Assembly (NCBI GenBank): GCA_001800005.1
Contig: MGUL01000048.1
Span: forward strand, 5,323-13,125
DNA length: 7,803 nucleotides
Direction: 5' to 3'
From: Elusimicrobia bacterium RBG_16_66_12
Lineage (GTDB): Bacteria > Elusimicrobiota > Elusimicrobia > UBA1565 > UBA9628
The notes beneath the pieces are model-generated. The model saw nothing but the letters and a program-made list of their open reading frames with translations. It was not told the DNA's origin and did not search any database. Numbering within the stretch: position 1 is the stretch's first letter; each line of letters begins with the position of its first letter. A program made the translations under genes and the position numbers. Of this stretch, positions 1-6,917 are shown piece after piece.

Positions 1-13
1 CCCGGGCGGGACG

Positions 14-19
14 AGGAGG
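14..19 (+). promoter_or_regulatory. Ribosome binding site of the TadE-like gene
   Basis: AGGAGG lies four bases before the GTG at 24. It is the best Shine-Dalgarno match in the window and decides this start. The reading frame is open upstream to the window edge, so an earlier start cannot be formally excluded. Confidence 0.7.
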
Positions 20-23
20 AAGC

Positions 24-461
24 GTGTCGAAGCCGGGGCGTCGGTCGGGTCAGGTCGTCGTCGAGATGCTGCTGATCCTGCCCGTCTTCCTGGGGATGGT
101 GTTTCTCATCATGGAGACCGGCAATATCTCGTTTCGACTCATCGTCCTCAACCACGCGACCTATGAGGTCGCGCGCATCGGCGGCATGACGTGGAGCAAT
201 CCGTCTCTGGGCAACAACGGAAAGATGAACGAGAAGATGCGCATGATCCTCCCCGAGGCCGTCGTCAACTGCTCGCCTGAGCCGACTCTCACCGATCCCC
301 AGGCGGGGCAGATGAATTCCGATCTCGTCTGCACCGGCCAGGAGAAGGTCAAGCTCCTGTTTCCCATCAGCAGCGTCATCCTCGCCAAGCCCGCGGGCAG
401 CGGCACGCGGGCCCTGGCGGCGACGGTCCGCATGCCGATCGAACAGCCTCTCAAGAAATAG
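24..461 (+). CDS. tadE: TadE-like pseudopilin of the Tad/Flp pilus locus
   Basis: A 145-residue TadE-family pseudopilin, expected to be an inner-membrane or pilus-associated minor subunit. A short basic leader (residues 1-9) ends in Gly9, followed by Gln10 and a hydrophobic helix to about residue 30. Glu14 is at +5 relative to the Gly9/Gln10 junction, which is the hallmark of a prepilin-peptidase (TadV/CpaA-type) substrate. A second acidic residue, Glu31, and the stretch NHATYEVARIGG fit the TadE pattern of a post-helix Glu followed by an Ala/Arg-rich segment. Two cysteines in the globular part (about residues 83 and 103) could form a disulfide. The start is GTG with a strong ribosome binding site. 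The next gene begins 18 bases downstream. The family is clear from the leader and helix. Its role as a minor pilin rather than a major one is inferred from length and the TadE-like features. Confidence 0.85.
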   Translation: MSKPGRRSGQVVVEMLLILPVFLGMVFLIMETGNISFRLIVLNHATYEVARIGGMTWSNPSLGNNGKMNEKMRMILPEAVVNCSPEPTLTDPQAGQMNSDLVCTGQEKVKLLFPISSVILAKPAGSGTRALAATVRMPIEQPLKK

Positions 462-466
462 CGAAC

Positions 467-471
467 AAGGA
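467..471 (+). promoter_or_regulatory. Ribosome binding site of cpaB
   Basis: AAGGA sits eight bases before the ATG at 480, in the 18-base gap after the tadE stop. Spacing is normal and supports that start. Confidence 0.55.
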
Positions 472-479
472 CCAACACA

Positions 480-1235
480 ATGGAAAAGAAAGGCGTGCTC
501 ATCCCGATGGTGCTGGCCATGCTCGCGGCCGGTTTTTATCTCATGGTCCTGACGAGCAAGGAGCGGGCCCTCAGCAGCAACTACGAGACCGCCAAGGTCC
601 TCGTCGCGCGCAACGACATCCCCGAGCGCACCGTGCTGCGCGAGGACATGGTCGAGGCGATGGACATCCCGCGCAAGTTCATGCAGCAGGACTGCTTCGA
701 GATCAAGGCGCCGTCCGACATCAAGCTCATCGTCAACCTCGTGACCCGCACGCGCCTGCCGAAGGGCAACCAGCTGACCCAGTCCTCCCTGATCTCGCTG
801 TCTCCCGAGTCGGGCCTCAGCGTCAAGATCCCCCCGGGCTACCGCGGCGCGATGCTGCCCATCGACCCGGAGATGAAGGCCCTCATCAAGCCCGGCGACC
901 GGGTGGACGTCCTGGTCACTTTCGACGCGCTGATGAACGACGGGCGCAAGGAGAAGGTCACGGCGACCATCCTCCAGAACGTGCTGGTCATCGCGGTCGG
1001 CTCCAACCTCGGGCAAGGGATGAACGCCAAGCAATTCAAGCTGCAGGCCGCCGCCGAGGACAAGACCGCGGCCTTCTCGGAGAAGGCGACGGCCAGCCTT
1101 GCGCTGAACCCGAACGAGGCGCAGTACCTCGCACTCGCCCTCAAGCAGGGCGAGCCGACGGTGATCATGCGGGGCTTGGGAGACGTCGAGATGCACCCCA
1201 TGGAGATGGCGAGCTTCCGCAAACTGTTCCGCTGA
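480..1235 (+). CDS. cpaB: CpaB/RcpC Flp pilus assembly protein with SAF domain
   Basis: A 251-residue CpaB/RcpC protein of normal family length. It works in the periplasm beside the Tad secretin and is thought to help gate or stabilise the channel. Residues 6-24 form an N-terminal membrane anchor. Residues about 38-107 are a SAF domain, with the typical opening VLVARNDIPERTVLREDMV. Residues about 108-235 are the RcpC/CpaB domain, recognisable from IPPGYRGAMLPID, the PGDRVDVLVTF hallmark near residue 138-148, and NPNEAQYLALALKQGEPTVIMRG near the C-terminus. The stop is followed after one base by the ATG of the secretin, so translation of the two is probably coupled. This matches the canonical rcpC-rcpA order. 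Nothing is missing or broken. Confidence 0.93.
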   Translation: MEKKGVLIPMVLAMLAAGFYLMVLTSKERALSSNYETAKVLVARNDIPERTVLREDMVEAMDIPRKFMQQDCFEIKAPSDIKLIVNLVTRTRLPKGNQLTQSSLISLSPESGLSVKIPPGYRGAMLPIDPEMKALIKPGDRVDVLVTFDALMNDGRKEKVTATILQNVLVIAVGSNLGQGMNAKQFKLQAAAEDKTAAFSEKATASLALNPNEAQYLALALKQGEPTVIMRGLGDVEMHPMEMASFRKLFR

Positions 1236-1236
1236 C

Positions 1237-1980
1237 ATGAAAAGTCCACTCTGGACGGTCCTGGCGCTCGCCGCCGCGCTTGCGCGCGCGGCCTCGGCTC
1301 AACCCGAGGACTCGCTGATCGCGGTCTCCGCGGACATCGTCGAGATCTCCGGCTCCGCCCAGCGCGACCTGGGATTCGCGTGGACGCCGTTTTCCGCGGG
1401 AGTGGGCTTCGCGGAGAAGACCATCCCGGGCATCTATAAGCTGGGCGACTTCGCCCGCCAGACCCAGCTGCAGACCTCGCTGAAGATGCTGGAGACGGAG
1501 GGCAAGGCCCAGCTCTTGAGCAACCCGAAGGTCGTCGTCCAGGCCCAGTCCCAGGCGAACTTCGTCGTGGGCGGAGAGGTCCCCTTCCCGTCCGCCAACG
1601 GCAACGGCACCGTCACCGCCGATTGGAAGAAGTTCGGCGTGATCCTCAACATCGTCCCGGTCATCAACCCGAACAAGAAGGACACGATCCGCGCCGAGCT
1701 CCAGCTGGAGGTCTCGAACGCCGATTATTCGAAGGCCGTCCAGGTCGGCAACACCTCCGTGCCGTCCATGATCACCCGCCAGGTCCAGACCGCCGTCGAG
1801 CTCAAGAGCGGGGAGACCCTGGTGATCGGCGGCCTGAAGTCCAGCTCGAAGAGCTCGACCAAGACCAAGGTCCCCTTCATCGGGAGCATCCCGCTCATCG
1901 GGCTGCTCTTCACCTCGACCAGCGTCATCGAGGAGCAGAAGTCCCTCTTCCTGTTCATCACGATGGAGATCGTCAAATAG
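1237..1980 (+). CDS. Short CpaC/RcpA-type secretin (C-terminal secretin domain only)
   Basis: A 247-residue outer-membrane secretin of the type II/Tad family. A signal peptide (residues 1-21, cleavage after ASA) is followed almost directly by the secretin core: ADIVEISGSAQRDLGFAW (32-49), the gate-region motif VVGGEVPFP (111-118), the WKKFGVILNIVPVI strand region, TAVELKSGETLVIGGL ending at 200, and the C-terminal KTKVPFIGSIPLIGLLF (209-225). These motifs are in family order, so the protein is a genuine secretin. CpaC/RcpA proteins are usually about 450-500 residues, with a BON/N-domain region ahead of the barrel. Here that region is absent, with about ten residues between the cleavage site and the core. 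No clear Shine-Dalgarno precedes the ATG, and coupling to cpaB one base upstream is likely. The reading frame is clean, so this is not an obvious truncation by mutation. Confidence 0.88.
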   Translation: MKSPLWTVLALAAALARAASAQPEDSLIAVSADIVEISGSAQRDLGFAWTPFSAGVGFAEKTIPGIYKLGDFARQTQLQTSLKMLETEGKAQLLSNPKVVVQAQSQANFVVGGEVPFPSANGNGTVTADWKKFGVILNIVPVINPNKKDTIRAELQLEVSNADYSKAVQVGNTSVPSMITRQVQTAVELKSGETLVIGGLKSSSKSSTKTKVPFIGSIPLIGLLFTSTSVIEEQKSLFLFITMEIVK

Positions 1981-1981
1981 C

Positions 1982-4267
1982 ATGGGCGACAGCGAGCCGG
2001 GGCGGGTCGTCGTCTTCACGGGGCCCAAGGAGGGTGTGGGAAAGAGCACCGCCTGCCTCAACTTGGCTCTCGCCTGGGCCGGCAGCCAGAACCGGAAGGT
2101 CGTCATCGTGCACATGGACCCTTTGTGCCGCGACGACCTGAGCTACGCGCTGGGCAACCTGAACCCGCCCTCGCTGGCGAGCATGGCCCAGCTCGTGGGC
2201 GAGAACCCGACCGGAGGCCTGGGACGCCTGCTCAAGGGCCGCATCCCGATCTCGCAGTGGGGCGTGGGGCTCCTGCCCCTGGCGTCCTCGCGCTCCGAGT
2301 TCCAGAAGCTCTCGCCGGACGTCGTCGTGAAGGTCCTGGGCTCGCTGTCCGAGACCTACGACCTTTTCCTGGACGTGGACCCGTGCTTCCCGATGCAGAT
2401 ATTCTCGTTCGACCTGGCCGACCTGATCTACTGGGTCTGCCTGCCTCAGCGCTCGCATTTCACGGCCACTTACGCGCTCTTCAACGAGATCAAGGCCCTC
2501 CACTTCTCGCTCGAAAAGTTCGAGGTGGTCATCAACCAGGCCAACCTCCCGGGCGCGCTCGTGCCCAAGGAGGTCTCCTCCTTCTTCCGCGGCATGCAGA
2601 AGAACGTGCTCGCCTACATGCCGTGGGAAGACTCGATCCCCGAATACGCGAACACGCAGAAGATCCTCGTCGTCGAGCAGCTGCAGAACGACTGGGTCAA
2701 GTCGCTGCGCGTGCTGCTCGGCCGGCTCATGGAGGTCAATCCGTCGGCCAAGCATTGGGAGAGCTCGAGCTCGGCCGCGGAGTTCTCCGCGTCGGCCGAC
2801 ATCCTCTGGAAGCCGACCGCCCCGGCCTCGCCCTCGGACGCGCCGAAGCCCTCCGCCGTCGCGACCGCCGCGTCCGGCCCCGTCCCGGACAACTGGGACG
2901 AGCTGAAGGGGAAGGTCCACAAGCTCGTCGTCGCGGCGATGGAGACCGAGCGCATCCGCATCTCCGACGATCCGAAGCAGAACGAGGACAACCGCGCGAA
3001 GGTCGGGCAGATCATCGAGAACCTCCTCCAGCGGGAGCCTAGCCTCGCCCTCTCCCGCGCCCAGCGCGAGCAGTTCGTCGTCGAGCTGGTCGATGAGATC
3101 CTCGGCCTGGGCCCGCTGCAGGCGCTGCTGCGCGACCCCGGCATCAACGAGATCATGGTCAACGCGTTCGACAAGATCTACATCGAGCAGAAGGGCCAGC
3201 TCGTGCTGCTGCCGATGCGCTTTCGCAACGACGAGCAGGTCGTCCAGGTCATCAAGCGCATCGTCGCCCCCGTCGGCCGCCGCATCGATGAATCCGTTCC
3301 GCTCGTGGACGCCCGCCTGAAGGACGGCTCGCGCGTGAATGCGATCATCGCCCCGCTGGCCGTCTCCGGCCCGACGCTCACGATCCGCCGCTTCTCCGCC
3401 AAGCCCTTCACGCATACGCAGCTGATCAGCTTCGGCGCCTGCACCCCCACGTTCATCGAGTTCCTGCGCGCCGCGGTCATCGTCAAGAAGAACATGCTGA
3501 TCGCCGGCGGCACCGGCACCGGGAAGACCACCTTCCTCAACATGCTCTCGAACTTCATCCCGGACGGCGAGCGCATCATCACCGTCGAGGACACGGCCGA
3601 GCTGCGCCTGCTGGCCGATCACTGGATCCGCCTCGAGTCGCGCCCGCCGAACATCGAGGGCAAGGGCGAGATCACGATCCGCGACCTCATCAAGAACTGC
3701 CTGCGCATGCGCCCCGACCGGATCGTCGTCGGCGAGTGCCGCGGCGGCGAGTCGCTGGACATGCTGCAGGCGATGAACACCGGCCACGAGGGATCTCTCG
3801 CGACCCTCCACGCGAACACCCCGACCGAGTCGATCAGCCGCCTCTCCGCGATGTGCCTGATGTCGGGCATCGAGCTGCCGATGAACGTCCTCATCGACAT
3901 GATCTCGAGCGCGGTGCACATCTTCATCCAGATCACCCGCTTCGCCGACGGCAAGCGCCGCGTGACCTACATCTCGGAGTGCGTCGGACGCGACGGCCAG
4001 CGGGTCATCACCAAGGACATCTACCGCTTCATCCAGACCGGCATGGACGAGAAGGGCACGAGCTTCGGCTACTTCACGGCCATGGACTACGTCCCGCACT
4101 GCTACGCCGAGATCCAGCTCAAGGGCCTTCCGGTCCCGCCGGAGGCGTTCTGGAGCGAGCGCACCAAGAAGAAGAAGGGCCTGCCCAACGCGATCGACGA
4201 GCTGATCAAGGCGGGCATCAACGTGCCGGAAGACGCCGAGGCCGTCGCGACCGGCGGGGGGGACTGA
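1982..4267 (+). CDS. tadZ-tadA: Fusion protein: TadZ/CpaE-type ParA/MinD ATPase joined to TadA/CpaF secretion ATPase
   Basis: One 761-codon frame encodes two ATPases. Residues about 8-250 are a ParA/MinD-type domain. Its deviant Walker A is GPKEGVGKST (14-23, with Lys16 and Lys21), Asp46 lies in VHMDP, and Asp131 lies in the Walker B-like LFLDVDP. The atypical receiver domain common at the N-terminus of CpaE/TadZ is absent. Residues about 253-303 are an Ala/Pro/Ser-rich linker. Residues about 304-722 are a TadA/CpaF hexameric ATPase: Walker A GTGTGKTT (510-517), Asp box TVEDTAEL (Glu536, Asp537), Walker B RIVVGE (Glu585), RGGE, and His box TGHEGSLATLHAN (602-612). A Lys-rich tail of about 39 residues follows the usual CpaF end. 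TadA powers pilus assembly and TadZ places the machine, normally as separate adjacent genes. The ATG follows the secretin stop by one base, with GGAGAT at 1965-1970 as its ribosome binding site. No internal start with a good ribosome binding site was found near the junction. Confidence 0.92.
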   Translation: MGDSEPGRVVVFTGPKEGVGKSTACLNLALAWAGSQNRKVVIVHMDPLCRDDLSYALGNLNPPSLASMAQLVGENPTGGLGRLLKGRIPISQWGVGLLPLASSRSEFQKLSPDVVVKVLGSLSETYDLFLDVDPCFPMQIFSFDLADLIYWVCLPQRSHFTATYALFNEIKALHFSLEKFEVVINQANLPGALVPKEVSSFFRGMQKNVLAYMPWEDSIPEYANTQKILVVEQLQNDWVKSLRVLLGRLMEVNPSAKHWESSSSAAEFSASADILWKPTAPASPSDAPKPSAVATAASGPVPDNWDELKGKVHKLVVAAMETERIRISDDPKQNEDNRAKVGQIIENLLQREPSLALSRAQREQFVVELVDEILGLGPLQALLRDPGINEIMVNAFDKIYIEQKGQLVLLPMRFRNDEQVVQVIKRIVAPVGRRIDESVPLVDARLKDGSRVNAIIAPLAVSGPTLTIRRFSAKPFTHTQLISFGACTPTFIEFLRAAVIVKKNMLIAGGTGTGKTTFLNMLSNFIPDGERIITVEDTAELRLLADHWIRLESRPPNIEGKGEITIRDLIKNCLRMRPDRIVVGECRGGESLDMLQAMNTGHEGSLATLHANTPTESISRLSAMCLMSGIELPMNVLIDMISSAVHIFIQITRFADGKRRVTYISECVGRDGQRVITKDIYRFIQTGMDEKGTSFGYFTAMDYVPHCYAEIQLKGLPVPPEAFWSERTKKKKGLPNAIDELIKAGINVPEDAEAVATGGGD

Positions 4268-5799
4268 TGCTCCGCGCCCTCCTCGCCGTCCTGATCCTGT
4301 CCGCCGCGGCCGCGAGGGCCTCGGCCCAGCAGCTCTTCACCGGAGAAGAGATCACCTATCTCGTGGGGCGCAAGGCGGGCGACACGAAGGTCGACGGCGC
4401 CGAGACGCGCGTCCAGTACTTCTATCACTACTTCAAGAAGGACCGCGACCCCGCGCTGCCCGCGCCGAAGTGGGTCGAGCAGACGCTCGATGCCATGCTG
4501 AAGCGGCCGGTCTGGCAGGACCCCGAGGAGGGCGTCCTCAACGAGGCGCAGATCTGGCAGGCCCCGGTCTCCGTGCTCTATGAGTTCTTCGAGCTCGTCC
4601 GCAAGAGCTTCCCTCCGGCCGACGGGGGGCAGTCCGCCGCCCCGGGGAGCCTCCTGCGAGACTACGAGGACAACCGCATCCGCTTCCAGATGTCGCTGGA
4701 CCGTCTCGTGCGCGCGCGCCTGGGCAATTCGATGGGCGGCCGCGGCCGCGCCGTGCTGGCCCACTTCGACTCGATCAACAAGCAGATGGACAGCGTGATG
4801 GACGGACTGATCAACGGCGACACCCAGCGCTACAAGGACGCCGTGATCGCCATCGGCGCGCTCAGCAACGCCGCCTTCGACGTCCTCCAGTCCGGGCCCC
4901 GCGGCTACGCGCCGTCGCCCCCGGCCTCGGGAGCGCCCAAGACGGCGGCCCTGATCTTTCTCTTTTTCGGCATCGTCTGCGCCTTCATGGCCGCCTACGC
5001 CGTGGGCAGCCTCAACGAGGAGAAGATCCAGCAGGGCGTGGAGCGCTACAAGGCCAAGGCGAAGGAGTGGGCCCACGAGTATGAGCGGCAGTTCATCGTC
5101 ATCAAGATCCATTATCTCGTCGGCGCGCCCATCGCGCTGGGCATGCTCTTCGGGCTGCTGACCTTCGACCTCTTCGGCTTCCTGATCTTCACGGGCTTCG
5201 GCGTCTACGCGGGCCTGACGCTGCCGGGCTGGCTGCTGCTGAACATCCGCTTCCGGCGCGGCATGAAGTGCGAGGCGCAGCTGATGGACGCGATGGTCCT
5301 GATGTCGAACGGCCTCAAGTCCGGCATCGACCTGATCGGCTGCATCGAGATGGTCACCAAGGACCTCCAGCCTCCGATCTCCGAGGAGTTCAGCCTCTGC
5401 CTGAAGAACTACCACCTGGGCACGAGCATGGAAAAGGCCCTCGAGGGCGTCGAGGACCGCGTGCAGAGCCGCCTGCTGTCCTACATGATCAAGGCCGTCG
5501 TCATCCAGCGCTCCGTCGGCGGCAACCTCACCAAGATATTCGACCGCATCGTCGAGAACATCCGCGAGGAGTCCAAGCTCGCCGAGAAGACCGCCGCGAT
5601 GACGGCCCAGCAGCGCATCCAGGCCATCGTGGTCGGCGTGATGCCTTGGATCATGCTGATCGTCATGTTCCTCTTCCAGCCCGGCCCGATGAAGGAGTTC
5701 TACTTCTCGGGGCTGGGCGTCTTCACGCTGATGTTCTGCACGATCTGGATCGGCATCGGCATGAAGATCGTCAACAAGCTGGGGGACATCAGTGTCTGA
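4267..5799 (+). CDS. tadB: TadB-type platform protein with an exported N-terminal extension
   Basis: A 510-residue protein whose ATG shares a base with the stop of the ATPase (TGATG), which implies coupled translation. The C-terminal half is TadB. Two hydrophobic segments (about 283-300 and 303-330) precede a cytoplasmic GspF/T2SF domain (about 338-465), with AQLMDAMVLMSNGLKSG near its start and SVGGNLTKIFDRIVENIREE further in. Two further membrane segments follow (about 455-471 and 481-502). It forms the inner-membrane platform with TadC. The N-terminus is unusual. Residues 1-20 are a signal peptide ending ASA before QQ, residues 21-224 are a mostly helical extracytoplasmic region I do not recognise, and residues about 226-246 are a membrane segment. 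TadB is normally about 300 residues, so this one carries roughly 200 extra. The frame is open further upstream, but that part lies over the ATPase gene. The signal peptide and coupling favour 4267. Confidence 0.88.
   Translation: MLRALLAVLILSAAAARASAQQLFTGEEITYLVGRKAGDTKVDGAETRVQYFYHYFKKDRDPALPAPKWVEQTLDAMLKRPVWQDPEEGVLNEAQIWQAPVSVLYEFFELVRKSFPPADGGQSAAPGSLLRDYEDNRIRFQMSLDRLVRARLGNSMGGRGRAVLAHFDSINKQMDSVMDGLINGDTQRYKDAVIAIGALSNAAFDVLQSGPRGYAPSPPASGAPKTAALIFLFFGIVCAFMAAYAVGSLNEEKIQQGVERYKAKAKEWAHEYERQFIVIKIHYLVGAPIALGMLFGLLTFDLFGFLIFTGFGVYAGLTLPGWLLLNIRFRRGMKCEAQLMDAMVLMSNGLKSGIDLIGCIEMVTKDLQPPISEEFSLCLKNYHLGTSMEKALEGVEDRVQSRLLSYMIKAVVIQRSVGGNLTKIFDRIVENIREESKLAEKTAAMTAQQRIQAIVVGVMPWIMLIVMFLFQPGPMKEFYFSGLGVFTLMFCTIWIGIGMKIVNKLGDISV
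5781..5786 (+). promoter_or_regulatory. Ribosome binding site of tadC
   Basis: GGGGGA lies inside the end of tadB, five bases before the GTG at 5792. It favours that start over the in-frame ATG at 5819, whose upstream sequence is less SD-like. Confidence 0.45.
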
Positions 5800-6706
5800 A
5801 CCTCCCATCGGCCCCGGGATGCACTGGCTCCTGTTCGGAGTCGCCGTGTTCGGCTCGTTCGCGGCCTACACGGCGGCCAACCGCATGTTCGCCCCGCCCG
5901 GCGAGGGCGACGAGGGCGACCTCTCCAAGCTCGCCAAGAAGGAGGTCGGGACCAGCTCCGCGTTCTCCTCCCTCAACCCGAACGGCAGCCCTCTCGACCG
6001 CCTGGACCTCTTCCTGCTGAAGACCTTCCACCTCGACGTCAAGCTCGAGGAGCTGCACATGATGATGGGGAGGCCGCAGAAGCCGTCTCCATTGGACATG
6101 CTGCACCTCAAGGAGTTCTTCGCCGCCGCCTTCGCGCTGGGGCCGTTCCTCATCACCGGAGAGTGGATCCTCATCCCCTTCGGGGCGATCGGCTTCCTCC
6201 TGCCCGATTCCATCTTCAACGGACGCATCCGCACCCGCCAGCAGGCCATCATGCGCAACTTCCCGACCATGGTGGACCTGATGGCCCTGACCATCGAGGC
6301 CGGCCTCGACTACATGGCCGCCATCGAGCGGATCCTCAAGAACATCCGTCCCGAGCACCGCACGGAGCTGGAGAGGGAGTTTGAGAAGATGGTCAACGAG
6401 GTCCAGCTCGGCTACACGCGCCGCGACGCCTTGAAGCGCCTGGCCCTGCGCACGGGCCTTCCGGAGGTCAGGTCCTTCGTGGGCCTCATCATCCAGTCCG
6501 ACGAACTGGGCACCAGCCTCGTCGAGCTCCTGCGCAACTACGCCGCGGACATGCGCTTCAGGCGCCTGAACAAGGCCGAGAAACTGGCCGCCCAGGCCGC
6601 GACCAAGATGCTCATCCCGCTCTTCATCTTCATCTTCCCGACGGTGTTCATCATGATGCTGGCACCCATGATGAAGAGCCTCATCTCCGGTGGGCTGGGC
6701 TTCTGA
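5792..6706 (+). CDS. tadC: TadC inner-membrane platform protein (T2SF domain)
   Basis: A 304-residue protein of normal TadC length, the second platform component partnering TadB. The first membrane helix spans about residues 11-29. A hydrophobic pair spans about 109-143. The cytoplasmic T2SF/GspF domain starts at NFPTMVDLMALTIEAGLDY (156-174) and runs to about 272. It includes RTGLPEVRSFVGLIIQSDELGTSL and an Ala/Lys-rich exit helix. The last membrane helix is MLIPLFIFIFPTVFIMMLAP (273-292). The GTG start overlaps the end of tadB by eight bases. An ATG ten codons in is the alternative start. The stop overlaps an ATG (TGATG at 6704-6708), but the sequence after that ATG does not look coding. 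The order after tadB is canonical. Confidence 0.92.
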   Translation: MSEPPIGPGMHWLLFGVAVFGSFAAYTAANRMFAPPGEGDEGDLSKLAKKEVGTSSAFSSLNPNGSPLDRLDLFLLKTFHLDVKLEELHMMMGRPQKPSPLDMLHLKEFFAAAFALGPFLITGEWILIPFGAIGFLLPDSIFNGRIRTRQQAIMRNFPTMVDLMALTIEAGLDYMAAIERILKNIRPEHRTELEREFEKMVNEVQLGYTRRDALKRLALRTGLPEVRSFVGLIIQSDELGTSLVELLRNYAADMRFRRLNKAEKLAAQAATKMLIPLFIFIFPTVFIMMLAPMMKSLISGGLGF

Positions 6707-6726
6707 TGAAACATGACGACTCCGCC

Positions 6727-6747
6727 TTGGTCGAGCGGTCGAACCAA
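6727..6747 (+). repeat. Hairpin 1, bulged
   Basis: TTGGT (6727-6731) pairs with ACCAA (6743-6747). CGA (6732-6734) pairs with TCG (6739-6741) across a bulged A6742, and GCGG forms the loop. It abuts the next palindrome with no spacer. Confidence 0.5.
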
Positions 6748-6767
6748 AACTCGCACCGGTGCGAGTT
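6748..6767 (+). repeat. Perfect 20-base palindrome
   Basis: AACTCGCACC is followed directly by its reverse complement GGTGCGAGTT. As RNA it is an eight-pair stem with a CCGG loop. As DNA it is a symmetrical site that a dimeric regulator could bind. No T-tract follows. Confidence 0.75.
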
Positions 6768-6770
6768 CCA

Positions 6771-6794
6771 GGGGCGTCGCCCGGGCGGCGATCC
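6771..6794 (+). repeat. Hairpin 3, GC-rich with G-U pairs
   Basis: The stem pairs 6771-6779 with 6786-6794: GGG with TCC, one G/A mismatch, then CGTCG with CGGCG. T6777-G6788 and G6773-T6792 are wobble pairs on the plus strand. The loop is CCCGGG, which could close further. Confidence 0.45.
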
Positions 6795-6842
6795 AGAGGA
6801 ACGGCGAGGAAACGGCGGTCGGAAGGGTTTCCGTCGGGATTT

Positions 6843-6876
6843 GGCGCGACGACGGCGTCCCAGCCGTTATTGCGCC
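6843..6876 (+). repeat. Interior hairpin A of the long inverted repeat
   Basis: GGCGC (6843-6847) pairs with GCGCC (6872-6876). Inside it, ACGGC (6852-6856) pairs with GCCGT (6863-6867) around loop GTCCCA. Confidence 0.4.
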
Positions 6877-6883
6877 GTAAGCC

Positions 6884-6895
6884 GCGGAGCGCCGC
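6884..6895 (+). repeat. Interior hairpin B of the long inverted repeat
   Basis: GCGG (6884-6887) pairs with CCGC (6892-6895) around an AGCG loop. It is short and by itself could be chance in GC-rich DNA. Confidence 0.25.
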
Positions 6896-6898
6896 TAA

Positions 6899-6917
6899 GC
6901 GCGGGTCAAACCCGCGC
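6899..6917 (+). repeat. Interior hairpin C of the long inverted repeat
   Basis: GCGCGGGT (6899-6906) pairs perfectly with ACCCGCGC (6910-6917) around a CAA loop. It lies just inside the right arm of the long stem. Confidence 0.6.

Noticed and set aside
1..23. End of an upstream gene
   Set aside because: Only 23 bases precede the GTG. No stop codon identifies a gene end, so nothing can be called beyond the ribosome binding site.
1973..4099. Long minus-strand open frame (708 codons), with a similar one at 4102-5808
   Set aside because: Both lie opposite clear ATPase and TadB genes. Their translations are Asp/Arg/Val/Leu-rich, low in complexity and without motifs, which is the usual shadow of G/C-ending codons in GC-rich genes.
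6748..6767. Intrinsic terminator after tadC
   Set aside because: The hairpin is strong, but no T-run follows it. The same holds for 6771-6794 and for the long stem.
6721..6800. tRNA-like stretch (TGGTCGAGCGGTCGAA resembles a Ser/Leu tRNA D-arm)
   Set aside because: The following stem has a four- or six-base loop instead of a seven-base anticodon loop, there is no T-arm sequence, and no acceptor stem closes it.
6841..6870. Possible promoter for the TPR gene (TTGGCG, 18 bases, CGTTAT)
   Set aside because: The -10 match is poor and both parts sit inside paired segments. Not enough to call.
6899..6917. c-di-GMP (GEMM-I) riboswitch suggested by GGGTCAAACCCG
   Set aside because: The short likeness is just a triloop hairpin. 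The conserved GEMM core and receptor segments are absent.
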